A DNA stretch of 34,927 nucleotides, taken from an uncultured Dorea sp. Its GTDB lineage: Bacteria > Bacillota > Clostridia > Lachnospirales > Lachnospiraceae. Each line of letters opens with the position of its first letter. The stretch's first letter is position 1. The stretch is from the NCBI GenBank assembly GCA_947388185.1, contig CANDQP010000023.1:1-34927 (forward strand). The letters run 5' to 3'. The notes beneath the pieces were generated by a model. The model ran no database searches. It had not been told where the DNA came from and worked only from the letters and a program-made list of their open reading frames with translations. The translations under genes were made by a program, and so were the position numbers. Shown one piece after another: positions 11,101 through 18,063 of the stretch.

Positions 11101-11952
11101 CATAAGCGCCAGATCCATCAGGCACACGAACTTGTCTTCCCTTCCCTTAAAGATCTCGCTGTGATCCTCAAGATACTGCCTGTAAGTATCTTCAATCGGC
11201 TTCTTATAGTCCCCTTCCCCAAAGGACACCTTCGTAAGCTCTGTCGAAAACGTTGTATGACGGCAGTGGTCAGACCAGTATGTATCCAGCACACGGATCT
11301 CCGTCATGGAAGGATCCCTCTTCTCTTCCCCTTCAAAATACTTCTGAATATGCTGGAAATCCTTAAAAGTCATGGCAAGTCCCAGAGAATCATACAGCGT
11401 CTTAAGCTTCTCTTCTTCCATATCCTTGAAACCGTCAAAAATGATCACATCCTCCGGCTCGTCGAATCTCGCCGCCAGAGTATCAGGCTTCTCCATCCCG
11501 GTCTCCCTGGAATCCACCGGATTAATGCAGTGTGCTTTGATCACGTCAAACTCTTCGTCAGAGATCTCTCCGTCCGTTCCCTGGATCACATAAGTAGTCG
11601 CCGTCTGGATCACCGGCTGCTCGTCTTCCTTGATAAACTGTACACACTGAACAGCAGAATCTGCCCTCTGATCAAACTGTCCCGGCAAAAATTCTACAGA
11701 GAATACTCTGCTCCCCTGTGCGGCCGGGAACTCTTCATGATACAGCATATCCACCGGAGGTTCCGCAAATACACCGTTACACGCCTTCTCAAATGTCTCA
11801 TCGGATATATTCTCCACATCATACCGGATCAGCACCCTTACGTCCGCCACATCCTTGATCCCGAGATAACTTCCGATCTCCTGCTTCAAGTCCTGAGCCT
11901 GTACCCCAAATCCTTCTTTCTTCTCCACGTATACTCGTCTAACACCACTCAT
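8185..11952 (-). CDS. purL: phosphoribosylformylglycinamidine synthase, single-chain
   Basis: This enzyme carries out the fourth step of de novo purine synthesis, converting FGAR, ATP and glutamine to FGAM. At 1255 residues it is the large fused form: a PurS-like N-terminal region, a linker, duplicated ATP-binding/synthase halves and a C-terminal class I glutamine amidotransferase. Visible landmarks are LDTYWSDHCRHTTF near 230, NETHNHPTEIEPFGGAATCLGG, GGKDSMSGTF in the second half, and the glutaminase nucleophile in GICNGFQTLVKLG with the SHGEGRF segment. No separate purQ or purS is needed. The ATG follows GGAGGATG. No other pur gene is adjacent, and no purine riboswitch or PurR-like box was recognised upstream. 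It lies 102 bases after the TIGR01906-like gene and probably has its own promoter. Confidence 0.97.
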   Translation of the reverse strand: MSGVRRVYVEKKEGFGVQAQDLKQEIGSYLGIKDVADVRVLIRYDVENISDETFEKACNGVFAEPPVDMLYHEEFPAAQGSRVFSVEFLPGQFDQRADSAVQCVQFIKEDEQPVIQTATTYVIQGTDGEISDEEFDVIKAHCINPVDSRETGMEKPDTLAARFDEPEDVIIFDGFKDMEEEKLKTLYDSLGLAMTFKDFQHIQKYFEGEEKRDPSMTEIRVLDTYWSDHCRHTTFSTELTKVSFGEGDYKKPIEDTYRQYLEDHSEIFKGREDKFVCLMDLALMAMRKLKREGKLTDQEESDEINACSIVVPVEVDGIEEEWLVNFKNETHNHPTEIEPFGGAATCLGGAIRDPLSGRTYVYQAMRVTGAADPTVSVRDTMKGKLPQKKLVREAAHGYSSYGNQIGLATGMVKEIYHPNYVAKRMEIGAVLGAAPRRAVIRETSDPGDIIILLGGRTGRDGCGGATGSSKVHTEESTKTCGAEVQKGNPPTERKIQRLFRREEVSSLIKKCNDFGAGGVSVAIGELADGLKVDLDKVPKKYAGLDGTEIAISESQERMAVVVDPKDVDTFMGYAREENLEATCVAVVTEEPRLVLSWRGKEIVNLSRAFLDTNGAHQETEVAVDIPDRKDSILVREEIPDVRARWMSTLSDLNVCSQKGLVEMFDGSIGAASVFMPHGGRYQTTETQTMVAKLPVLSGDCVTVTMMSYGFDPYLSDWSPYHGAVYAVTESVAKIAAAGGDCSKIRFTFQEYFRRMTEDPHRWSQPFAALLGAYNAQLGFGLPSIGGKDSMSGTFEDIDVPPTLVSFAVDVAREKEIITPELKKAGSKLIWLRTMTDEYDIPVYEKVMEQYGKFTQDIREGRILSAYALDRHGIAAAVSKMAFGNRMGVKIEHNVDERDLFVPAFGDIIAEVPSEKVGQLQITYTVIGEVLDEPVLSYRDISIAMEEAEAAWKEPLEKVFPTNSKAQGQEEKIEKGLYETKDIHICAHKIGQPTVFIPVFPGTNCEYDSARAFERAGAKTIVKVFRNLNAEDILDSVSVFEQAIDQSQIIMFPGGFSAGDEPDGSAKFFATAFQNAKMKEAVERLLRERDGLVLGICNGFQTLVKLGLVPNGMITGQDEASPTLTYNTIGRHISKMVYTKVVTNKSPWLQKAKLGGVYTNPASHGEGRFVANGEWIDKLFANGQVATQYCDPAGNITMDEEWNVNGSYCAIEGITSPDGRVFGKMAHSERRARSVAVNIYGEQDLQIFESGVEYFK

Positions 11953-11993
11953 AATTCATCCTCCATACCTGATATCTTCTGTTCACTGGTAAC

Positions 11994-12023
11994 ATTGTAC
12001 CACAAATCTATCAACTATTCCAA
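11994..12023 (-). promoter_or_regulatory. putative purL promoter
   Basis: The minus strand has TTGGAA (12018-12023), an 18-base spacer and TACAAT (11994-11999), about 41 bases upstream of the purL start. Confidence 0.4.
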
Positions 12024-12054
12024 CAATATATACCCAATGTCAGTAACACCATCA

Positions 12055-12774
12055 TCAGCGCCGGGACATCCGGATCACCGCAAACATGAGTCCCCCCACC
12101 GCAAGCAGCATCCCCACAAACGTCATCCCAATACGGATCACCATATCAAAAAAGAACCCCTCCGGCAGCATGCGGATCATATAATCCTCACTCGGATTGA
12201 ACATCCACAGGTCGTTGGTGAAAAAGATCTCATGAAAGATCGTAAAACATCTGGTAAAATCTATAGAAAACGCTGCCGCCAGCAACAGGATCACCACAAG
12301 CAGAATCCCCAGGGCCCAGAGATACGCCCTGGGAAGCAGACGCTTCCAGTCTGTCTTCGCGATGATAAGGCCGGCGATCAGAAAGAACGCTGCCGCAGCG
12401 CACAGATTCCGAAGCTTAAGCCCTCCAAGGAACAGATTCCTCACATCCGCCATATGAAGCCGATCCTGCTCGTTAAAGAAATCCTGTGTCTGTCCGTCCA
12501 CATCCGTCACTATCGACAACTCTTCCTCTCTTCCGATCAGATAATCCATCATATAGACTGTCACTTCCATCACATCCTCAAGCTCCATAGCAAGCGGCCC
12601 CGTCACCTTATACTTCTCATACTCCTTCTCATAGAACCGATAATCCGGATCACCATAGATCACCGCCTGGAAGCTGGTGAGTAGCATGGACATAATGAGA
12701 AGAACCATGGCAAAAGACGCCGCCGTCACAGGCAGCACAGTCCTGCCGTCAATACTCCCGCTTCTCTTTCTCAT
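12055..12774 (-). CDS. TIGR01906/DUF1461-like integral membrane protein
   Basis: A 239-residue membrane protein with about four hydrophobic segments: about 13-37, 121-141, 148-171 and 206-235. A polar extracytoplasmic loop of about 80 residues follows the first. The loop ends in FNEQDRLHMADVRNL, which resembles the conserved FNEREixHM.DVk motif of the TIGR01906/DUF1461 family. The biochemical role of that family is unknown. The ATG directly follows the TAG of the nuclease-helicase gene with no intervening base. Its ribosome site GGAGGAAT lies in the end of that gene, so the two are almost certainly co-transcribed. Whether it belongs functionally to the DNA-metabolism operon or is only riding on it cannot be told from sequence. 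Confidence 0.82.
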   Translation of the reverse strand: MRKRSGSIDGRTVLPVTAASFAMVLLIMSMLLTSFQAVIYGDPDYRFYEKEYEKYKVTGPLAMELEDVMEVTVYMMDYLIGREEELSIVTDVDGQTQDFFNEQDRLHMADVRNLFLGGLKLRNLCAAAAFFLIAGLIIAKTDWKRLLPRAYLWALGILLVVILLLAAAFSIDFTRCFTIFHEIFFTNDLWMFNPSEDYMIRMLPEGFFFDMVIRIGMTFVGMLLAVGGLMFAVIRMSRR

Positions 12775-15135
12775 CTATATTCCTCCATTCCAGAATTCCT
12801 GCACTTTCTGAGATACATTTCTTGCCGTGCAGAGTTCGTATTCCTTCCACTCCCTGGGAAATGTCTCCCGATATCTTACGTCAAGAAATCTCTCATCCAG
12901 CAGAAGAACTACCCCTCTGTCCTCATCTGTACGGATCACCCTCCCGGCTGACTGCAGCACCTTGTTCATTCCCGGATAGAGATAGGCATAATCAAACCCC
13001 CGCAGCCCCTGCGAATCAAAATATGTCTTCAGCAGCTCTCTCTCCGTACAGACTTGGGGGAGCCCTGTACCTACGACCATAGCTCCGATCAGCTTATCCT
13101 CTGCCAGATCAATCCCTTCAGAGAAAATCCCGCCCAATACGCAGAACCCGATCAGGCTGTGCTCCTTCGCCTCTTCAAAATTCTCAAGAAAGATCTCCCT
13201 TGCCTCCTCCGACATATACTGGGACTGCATCACATATTCGATCTCTTCTTCGGCATCCTCCTTCAGCATCTCAAGAAATTCCTCATAGACTTCCTCCATG
13301 AAACGATAAGAGGGAAAAAATGCCAAATAATTCCCAGCCTTCGCACGTGCCGTCTCTATAAGATACCTGGCATACCGCTCATACATCTCTTTCCCGCGTC
13401 TGGTATATTTGGTACTGACGTCCGCGCCGATCAGAAGCTTACGCTTCTTCGCATCAAACGGGGATTCTGCATAGATCGCATAATCATCTTTGACCGTACT
13501 GAGAAGCTTCTTATAATAATGGATTGGAAGCAGGGTCGCAGAAAAGAACACCGTACTGTTCCCCTTATCCAGAAACTCCTGCAGGCACCTGGCAGGATTG
13601 ACGCAGAAAAGCTGCAGTTTAAACCTTCCCGTATCTTCAAGCTCTGAATAGATCATGTAATTCTCATCCAGCTTATCATGAATACTTACAAACATCCTTA
13701 CAGAAAAATACAGGTCCAGCACTTCCCTGCGTATCTCCTCCTCCCGGCATTCTTCCAGATACCGTTCCATCTCCGCCATCAGCGACACCAATCTCAGATA
13801 GATATGGGATACGCTGTTCAAGACTTGATAATCCCCGCACTCCCTCTTCAGAGCAAGGAGCTGCTTATTACACGCACTGATCTTCCTTACAAGCTTCGCA
13901 TCCCTGTGTCCTAATATCCTCTTAAGCTTCAAGAAATCTTCTTTGCAGATCTCGGCGCTGTACATCTTCCTTCCGCGTTCCACCAGATTGTGCGCCTCAT
14001 CGATCAGGAAGAGATATTCTCCTTTGTTACCCTCGCCAAAGAACCGCCGCAGATGTGCATTGGGATCAAACACATAGTTATAGTCACAGATAATTGCATC
14101 CACCCAGAGGGAAACATCCAGGCTCATCTCATGGGGACATACCTTCCACTTCCTCGCCTGTTCTACAAGTATCTCCCGGCTCATCTCATCCGAAGCAGTG
14201 ATCAGCTCATATACCGCATCATTCACCCTGTCATAATGCCCCTTTGCATAAGGGCAGGCATCCGGATTACATTCCGTCTCTTCACAGAAACAGATCTTCT
14301 CCTTCGCTGTGAGAACGATCACTTTCATACGCAGGCACTGCTCCCTTAATGTATCAAACGCCTGCCATGCAACCGTCCGCGTGATGGTCTTCGCCGTCAG
14401 GTAAAAGATCTTCTCCCCAAGACCCTCCCCAATCGCCTTCACAGCCGGAAACACCGTCGAAATCGTCTTCCCAACTCCGGTAGGCGCCTGTATAAACAGC
14501 TTCTTCCTGCGCAGGATCGTCCGATACACAGATTCCGCCAGCCTCTTCTGCCCTTCCCTGTATTCAAATGGAAATACAATCTTCCGGATCGAATCATTCC
14601 TCTTCTTCTTCCACTCGATCTGATATCCGGCCCACTTCTCATACTGTCCTATAATACCGAAGAACCATTCCTTGAGCACCTCATAGGAATAGACGCTCTG
14701 AAAACGTCTGATCTCCTCCGTATCCATATTGCAGTATGTCATCTGTACACCGATCTCTTCAAGCTTATGGACATCCGCATAGATAAACGCATAGCATTTG
14801 GCCTGCGCCAGATGGACCGGTACCGGCTCCAACAGGAACTCCAGATCTCTGAAAATACCTTTGATCTCATCGATCACAATCCCTTCCGGGCATTCGATCA
14901 CACCATCGGCGCGCCCCTCCACAGACAGCACAAAGCCCTTACATGCCGCCTCATACTTCAACGGCACCTCCGCATGATATCCAGCCTTCATCTGCTTCTG
15001 GATCTTGCGGTGAATCTTCCCGCCCATCAGCATGGCGTCCTTATCTGCTCCCGCTGTCCTGTTGTCTATGTCTCCGCCCCGCAGGATAAATTCTACCAGA
15101 TTGCGCACGGATATACGAATGTAAGGCTGTTCCAT
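12775..15135 (-). CDS. XPD/DinG-type Fe-S helicase fused to a RecB/Cas4-like nuclease
   Basis: A 786-residue protein. Residues 1-175 look like a PD-(D/E)xK nuclease of the RecB/Cas4 type: His42, Asp77, IVIDEIKG with Asp89-Glu90-x-Lys92, then Q111xxxY115. From about 190 it is a superfamily 2 helicase with Walker A APTGVGKT (217-224), LIDEAHNL as the DEAH box, and C-terminal motifs including SATLLP and AGRVIRTDEDRG. Four cysteines (282, 284, 289, 294) sit between Walker A and DEAH, where XPD/DinG helicases carry a 4Fe-4S cluster. Such enzymes unwind DNA 5' to 3'; the nuclease could process flaps or repair intermediates. It follows the DUF4130 gene by 65 bases and abuts the membrane-protein gene. 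Helicase family is certain; nuclease activity is inferred from motifs. Confidence 0.92.
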   Translation of the reverse strand: MEQPYIRISVRNLVEFILRGGDIDNRTAGADKDAMLMGGKIHRKIQKQMKAGYHAEVPLKYEAACKGFVLSVEGRADGVIECPEGIVIDEIKGIFRDLEFLLEPVPVHLAQAKCYAFIYADVHKLEEIGVQMTYCNMDTEEIRRFQSVYSYEVLKEWFFGIIGQYEKWAGYQIEWKKKRNDSIRKIVFPFEYREGQKRLAESVYRTILRRKKLFIQAPTGVGKTISTVFPAVKAIGEGLGEKIFYLTAKTITRTVAWQAFDTLREQCLRMKVIVLTAKEKICFCEETECNPDACPYAKGHYDRVNDAVYELITASDEMSREILVEQARKWKVCPHEMSLDVSLWVDAIICDYNYVFDPNAHLRRFFGEGNKGEYLFLIDEAHNLVERGRKMYSAEICKEDFLKLKRILGHRDAKLVRKISACNKQLLALKRECGDYQVLNSVSHIYLRLVSLMAEMERYLEECREEEIRREVLDLYFSVRMFVSIHDKLDENYMIYSELEDTGRFKLQLFCVNPARCLQEFLDKGNSTVFFSATLLPIHYYKKLLSTVKDDYAIYAESPFDAKKRKLLIGADVSTKYTRRGKEMYERYARYLIETARAKAGNYLAFFPSYRFMEEVYEEFLEMLKEDAEEEIEYVMQSQYMSEEAREIFLENFEEAKEHSLIGFCVLGGIFSEGIDLAEDKLIGAMVVGTGLPQVCTERELLKTYFDSQGLRGFDYAYLYPGMNKVLQSAGRVIRTDEDRGVVLLLDERFLDVRYRETFPREWKEYELCTARNVSQKVQEFWNGGI

Positions 15136-15168
15136 GTTGCTTGTTCACTCCCATCGAATTCCGTTACC

Positions 15169-15198
15169 ATCATACCACAGGCGGCTTCTATCTGTAAA
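15169..15198 (-). promoter_or_regulatory. possible internal promoter before the nuclease-helicase
   Basis: The minus strand has TTTACA (15193-15198), an 18-base spacer and TATGAT (15169-15174) in the 65-base gap before the helicase start. It may give extra, LexA-independent expression. Confidence 0.35.
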
Positions 15199-15200
15199 TA

Positions 15201-15965
15201 CTAACCGAACTCCACCATCTCACTCCGATACCGAAGCGGAAGATGCTGCAGCTGACACCGCGGATTCCTGCGGGATTCAATGGCGATCGTCTTACAGAAC
15301 CCCTTCCACAGCCTCGTATACTCTTCCTCTCTGTCAGATACCTGTTCAAACACTTCTTCATCGAAGGTATCCCCCCAAAGGATCACCCACTGCTTTCCCG
15401 CCTCATGAACCGCAAACATCTTATGCGTCTTATCGTGGATCATCCAGTTCTCTGTTGGAAGGCGGTCTGCAAAATGAGGGGCAAGGCACGTCAAGATCTG
15501 ATTCTTCGGTTCGATCCCGGCGTACAGCACACCGTTCTTAAGTTCCCTGAAACGTAAGAACCCCTTATAACTGTGAGTCTCTCCAAACACATTCCTGTAC
15601 AGTTCGAAAACCTTCTCCACCTTGGGATGGCTCAGATGATCCATGATCTTCGTACTGTCCGGTATCTCTCTTGCCGTAAGCATGGTCCCAAGTACAGCAT
15701 CCCCTTTCTTAGGATCTGATGACAGTACCGCATGGTAAATGTCATGGTAGGCGCGCATTCCCAGATGCTTACGGATCAGCGACTCCACCGCAGCCGCCTT
15801 GTGTTCCGTCTCCTCCACCTCCACATAATCACAGAATAATTGCTGATCCAACATCCCCCGCAGCGCGATCTCGCATTCTTCTTCTCTCTTCCTCGACTTC
15901 CAGGCATCATAGATTCCCGAAAATATCCCCGTAACCGTATCACTGCACACATATACCGTCTTCAT
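15201..15965 (-). CDS. TIGR03915/DUF4130 probable DNA-metabolism protein
   Basis: A 254-residue soluble protein matching the DUF4130 family, known as the partner of a DNA repair-type radical SAM protein (TIGR03916) and in some bacteria fused to a uracil-DNA-glycosylase-like domain. Recognisable parts are YVCSDTVTGIFSGIYDAW at the N-terminus, FRELKNGVLYAGIEPKNQIL in the middle, and PHFADRLPTENWMIHDKTHK near the C-terminus. The start is the ATG at 15965, because AGGAGGA lies four bases upstream. A longer in-frame start at 16043 would only add a stretch overlapping the radical SAM gene. The first 26 bases overlap the end of that gene, so the two proteins are probably made together and may form a complex. 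The reaction is not known. Confidence 0.88.
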   Translation of the reverse strand: MKTVYVCSDTVTGIFSGIYDAWKSRKREEECEIALRGMLDQQLFCDYVEVEETEHKAAAVESLIRKHLGMRAYHDIYHAVLSSDPKKGDAVLGTMLTAREIPDSTKIMDHLSHPKVEKVFELYRNVFGETHSYKGFLRFRELKNGVLYAGIEPKNQILTCLAPHFADRLPTENWMIHDKTHKMFAVHEAGKQWVILWGDTFDEEVFEQVSDREEEYTRLWKGFCKTIAIESRRNPRCQLQHLPLRYRSEMVEFG

Positions 15966-17256
15966 TCCATCCTCCTTCAAACAACGACAATTGCCGATAC
16001 CCCATCTCCCTGACCTCTCTGGGAAGCTTCTCGCCTGCGGCAAGCAGGTTCCGTGTGATATAATCCTCGTCCAACTTCGTGGGATACATCATCCTGCCGC
16101 CGCAGGTGATAAAATACAGCGCCCTCTTAAGCACCACCCCGATCTTCTTAAGATCTGCGAAATCCAGAGTACCAAGCCTTCTCGCCTTCACGATCCGCAC
16201 CGCCGACTTATATCCGATACCAGGCACACGAAGCAGCATCTTATAATCTGCCCGGTTCACCTCCACCGGGAATTCCTCAAGATGCTTCAAAGCCCAATTA
16301 CACTTCGGATCAAACAAGATGTTAAAATTCGGATTCTCCTCCGTCAGAAGCTCCTCAGCCCTGAAATGATAATACCTCAGCAGCCAGTCTGCCTGGTACA
16401 GCCGGTGCTCTCTGAGAAGCGGCGGTCCTTCCCCGGTCTTTGCCGGAAGCGCGGCATCGTTATTGACATGTACGAAAGCCGAATAGAATACCCGCTTAAG
16501 CTCAAACTTCTGATACAGAGACTCCGCCACCTGGATGATCTGATAATCTGTCTCCGGCGTCGCCCCTATGATCATCTGGGTACTCTGGCCGGCCGGCACA
16601 AACCGCGGTGCGTTCCGGTATAAGGTAAGCTCCTGCTTATTCTCTGTCATCCGGTTCTGTACCAGACGCATGGGCGTCAGGATATTCTTCCGCGTCTTGT
16701 GGGGCGCCAGCGCCCTAAGGCTCTCCGCCGTCGCAAGCTCCAGGTTCACGCTCATCCTGTCCGCAAGGAATCCCAGACGCTGCACCAGCTCCGGACTTGC
16801 CCCCGGAATCGCCTTCACATGGATATAGCCCTGAAAATTACACTCCCGCCGCAGCCGATAGAGCGTTGCATACAGAAGCTCCATCGTATAATCCGGGCTT
16901 CTTAAGATCCCGGAGCTTAAGAACAATCCTTCGATATAGTTCCTCCGGTAGAATTCCATCGTCAGTGTACACACCTCGTCCGGAGTGAAGGATGCCCTCG
17001 CCACATCATTGCTCCTCCTGTTGACACAATACTTACAATCATATATACATTCATTCGTAAAAAGTATCTTCAAAAGCGAGATACATCTTCCGTCGGCAGA
17101 GAAGCTGTGACAGATTCCCGACTGTTCGCAGCTTCCGATCCCTGTCCCGTCACTCTTACGCGACGTCCCGCTAGAGGTACATGCCACGTCATACTTGGCT
17201 GCATCCGTCAGAATATTCAACTTATCATACATGGATAACGCTTCCTGGATTCTCAT
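15940..17256 (-). CDS. putative DNA modification/repair radical SAM protein (TIGR03916-like)
   Basis: A 438-residue radical SAM protein. The 4Fe-4S motif CX3CX2C is C70-IYD-C74-KY-C77. Additional cysteines at 26, 43, 49 and 58 lie in the N-terminal lead and could hold a second metal site. The C-terminal part has a helix-hairpin-helix (LLRVPGIGYKSAVRIVKARR, about 345-365), the kind of element that binds DNA backbone in glycosylases and photolyases. The family was predicted as DNA modification or repair on this basis; no reaction is established to my knowledge. It is the first gene of a probable four-gene operon with DUF4130, nuclease-helicase and a membrane protein. Its promoter carries two LexA-like boxes, which supports a role in DNA damage. 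GAGGGTGA precedes the ATG. Confidence 0.9.
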   Translation of the reverse strand: MRIQEALSMYDKLNILTDAAKYDVACTSSGTSRKSDGTGIGSCEQSGICHSFSADGRCISLLKILFTNECIYDCKYCVNRRSNDVARASFTPDEVCTLTMEFYRRNYIEGLFLSSGILRSPDYTMELLYATLYRLRRECNFQGYIHVKAIPGASPELVQRLGFLADRMSVNLELATAESLRALAPHKTRKNILTPMRLVQNRMTENKQELTLYRNAPRFVPAGQSTQMIIGATPETDYQIIQVAESLYQKFELKRVFYSAFVHVNNDAALPAKTGEGPPLLREHRLYQADWLLRYYHFRAEELLTEENPNFNILFDPKCNWALKHLEEFPVEVNRADYKMLLRVPGIGYKSAVRIVKARRLGTLDFADLKKIGVVLKRALYFITCGGRMMYPTKLDEDYITRNLLAAGEKLPREVREMGYRQLSLFEGGWNEDGICVQ

Positions 17257-17276
17257 AATTCACCCTCGCAAAAATA

Positions 17277-17288
17277 GAACGCTTGTTC
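17277..17288. promoter_or_regulatory. LexA-box-like operator, downstream copy
   Basis: GAACGCTTGTTC fits the Firmicute LexA/DinR core GAAC-N4-GTTC. It is placed just after the predicted transcription start of the radical SAM operon, where bound LexA would block transcription. Together with the second copy it forms a 14-bp perfect inverted repeat (17274-17287 and 17307-17320). Confidence 0.65.
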
Positions 17289-17298
17289 CTTTTTATTC

Positions 17299-17327
17299 AT
17301 TATACAAACAAGCGTTCTATCCGTCAA
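17299..17327 (-). promoter_or_regulatory. promoter of the radical SAM/DUF4130/helicase operon
   Basis: The minus strand has TTGACG (17322-17327), a 17-base spacer and a perfect TATAAT (17299-17304), about 43 bases upstream of the radical SAM start. The -35 lies only about six bases beyond the tetR stop, so read-through from tetR could also contribute. Confidence 0.8.
17306..17317. promoter_or_regulatory. LexA-box-like operator in the promoter spacer
   Basis: On the minus strand GAACGCTTGTTT fits GAAC-N4-GTTY. It fills most of the spacer between the -35 and -10 boxes. It shares the core GAACGCTTGTT with the downstream copy, in opposite orientation, with 29 bases between centres. A TetR-type operator is the main alternative. 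Confidence 0.55.
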
Positions 17328-17332
17328 TACCT

Positions 17333-17890
17333 TTATTCTATTTTTGTCATCTTCTTCCTCCCATATAACTCCTGCACCGCCTCCGTGATCTCACCGATCA
17401 TACGGATCAGCGTGTTCATATCTCCTTCCCGGTTCCTCTGAAACGTATGATACCCGCCCTGAATACAATAACTCAGTATGATATTCCACACCTCGTCGTT
17501 CCTGTATTCCGGGAATTCCTGAAATACCAGCTCCTTGATGCTCGTCTCAATCCTGTCAACCAGATGGTTCCGCTGGCTGCCCGAGAACAGGATCATGGTC
17601 AATGAATTCTGCGACAGATATGCCAGGAATAATTCCCGTGTAAATTCCGCCGGCTTCTCCATAATATATTCCGGATGGGAAATGCTGTTGGTAATGGAAC
17701 GCACCACCTCAGCCTCCATATGGTCTGACAGATCATAAATATCCTTGTAATGAGAATAAAATGTAGACTTGTTAATACATGCCAGCTCGCACAGCTCCCT
17801 GATCGTTATCTTCTCCAATGGCTTCCTTGACCGTAATTCAATAAATGCATTCTTGATTCCCCGCTCTGTTTTCTCTATGCGCAGATCCAT
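17333..17890 (-). CDS. TetR family transcriptional regulator
   Basis: A 185-residue regulator. The N-terminal helix-turn-helix is typical of TetR: KTERGIKNAFIELRSRKPLE, then ITIRELCELACINKSTFYSHYKDIYDL (about 29-55). The remaining helical domain (about 60-175) would bind a ligand or form the dimer; no ligand can be named. The ATG at 17890 is chosen because AAAGGAGAG lies just upstream of it. A start at 17932 would lack a ribosome site. It is divergent from glgB, and a CCGACA/TGTCGG inverted repeat in the intergenic region may be its operator. It lies 76 bases upstream of the radical SAM gene in the same direction. Which neighbour it controls is not known; self-control and glgB are the simplest options. 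Confidence 0.9.
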   Translation of the reverse strand: MDLRIEKTERGIKNAFIELRSRKPLEKITIRELCELACINKSTFYSHYKDIYDLSDHMEAEVVRSITNSISHPEYIMEKPAEFTRELFLAYLSQNSLTMILFSGSQRNHLVDRIETSIKELVFQEFPEYRNDEVWNIILSYCIQGGYHTFQRNREGDMNTLIRMIGEITEAVQELYGRKKMTKIE

Positions 17891-17923
17891 ATCCCGCTCT
17901 CCTTTATCTTGATGTTTCACTTT

Positions 17924-17947
17924 CCGACACATTTTCTAAAATGTCGG
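17924..17947. repeat. inverted repeat CCGACA/TGTCGG in the tetR-glgB gap
   Basis: CCGACA (17924-17929) and TGTCGG (17942-17947) are separated by 12 A/T-rich bases. A further TTGTCGG occurs at about 17969-17975. This is a candidate operator for the adjacent TetR protein, placed between it and glgB. The spacing also permits a small hairpin in the tetR leader. Confidence 0.4.
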
Positions 17948-18063
17948 TTATCCGCCCATCCATTCATATTGTCGGTGGATATCCTTATTTTTTATCAGTA
18001 TAATTATTATAAAACATAAAACGACTACTGTCTATTTGGGATATTATCTTAGGAGGAATAATT

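Noticed and set aside
10954..12684. 576-codon open frame on the plus strand
   Set aside because: It runs antisense across purL and the neighbouring membrane-protein gene, is rich in His, Arg, Leu and Ile as expected of a shadow frame, and has no ribosome site.
15126..15160. GAACAAGC just before the helicase start as a further LexA box
   Set aside because: It matches only one half; the other half reads AACA in place of GTTY.
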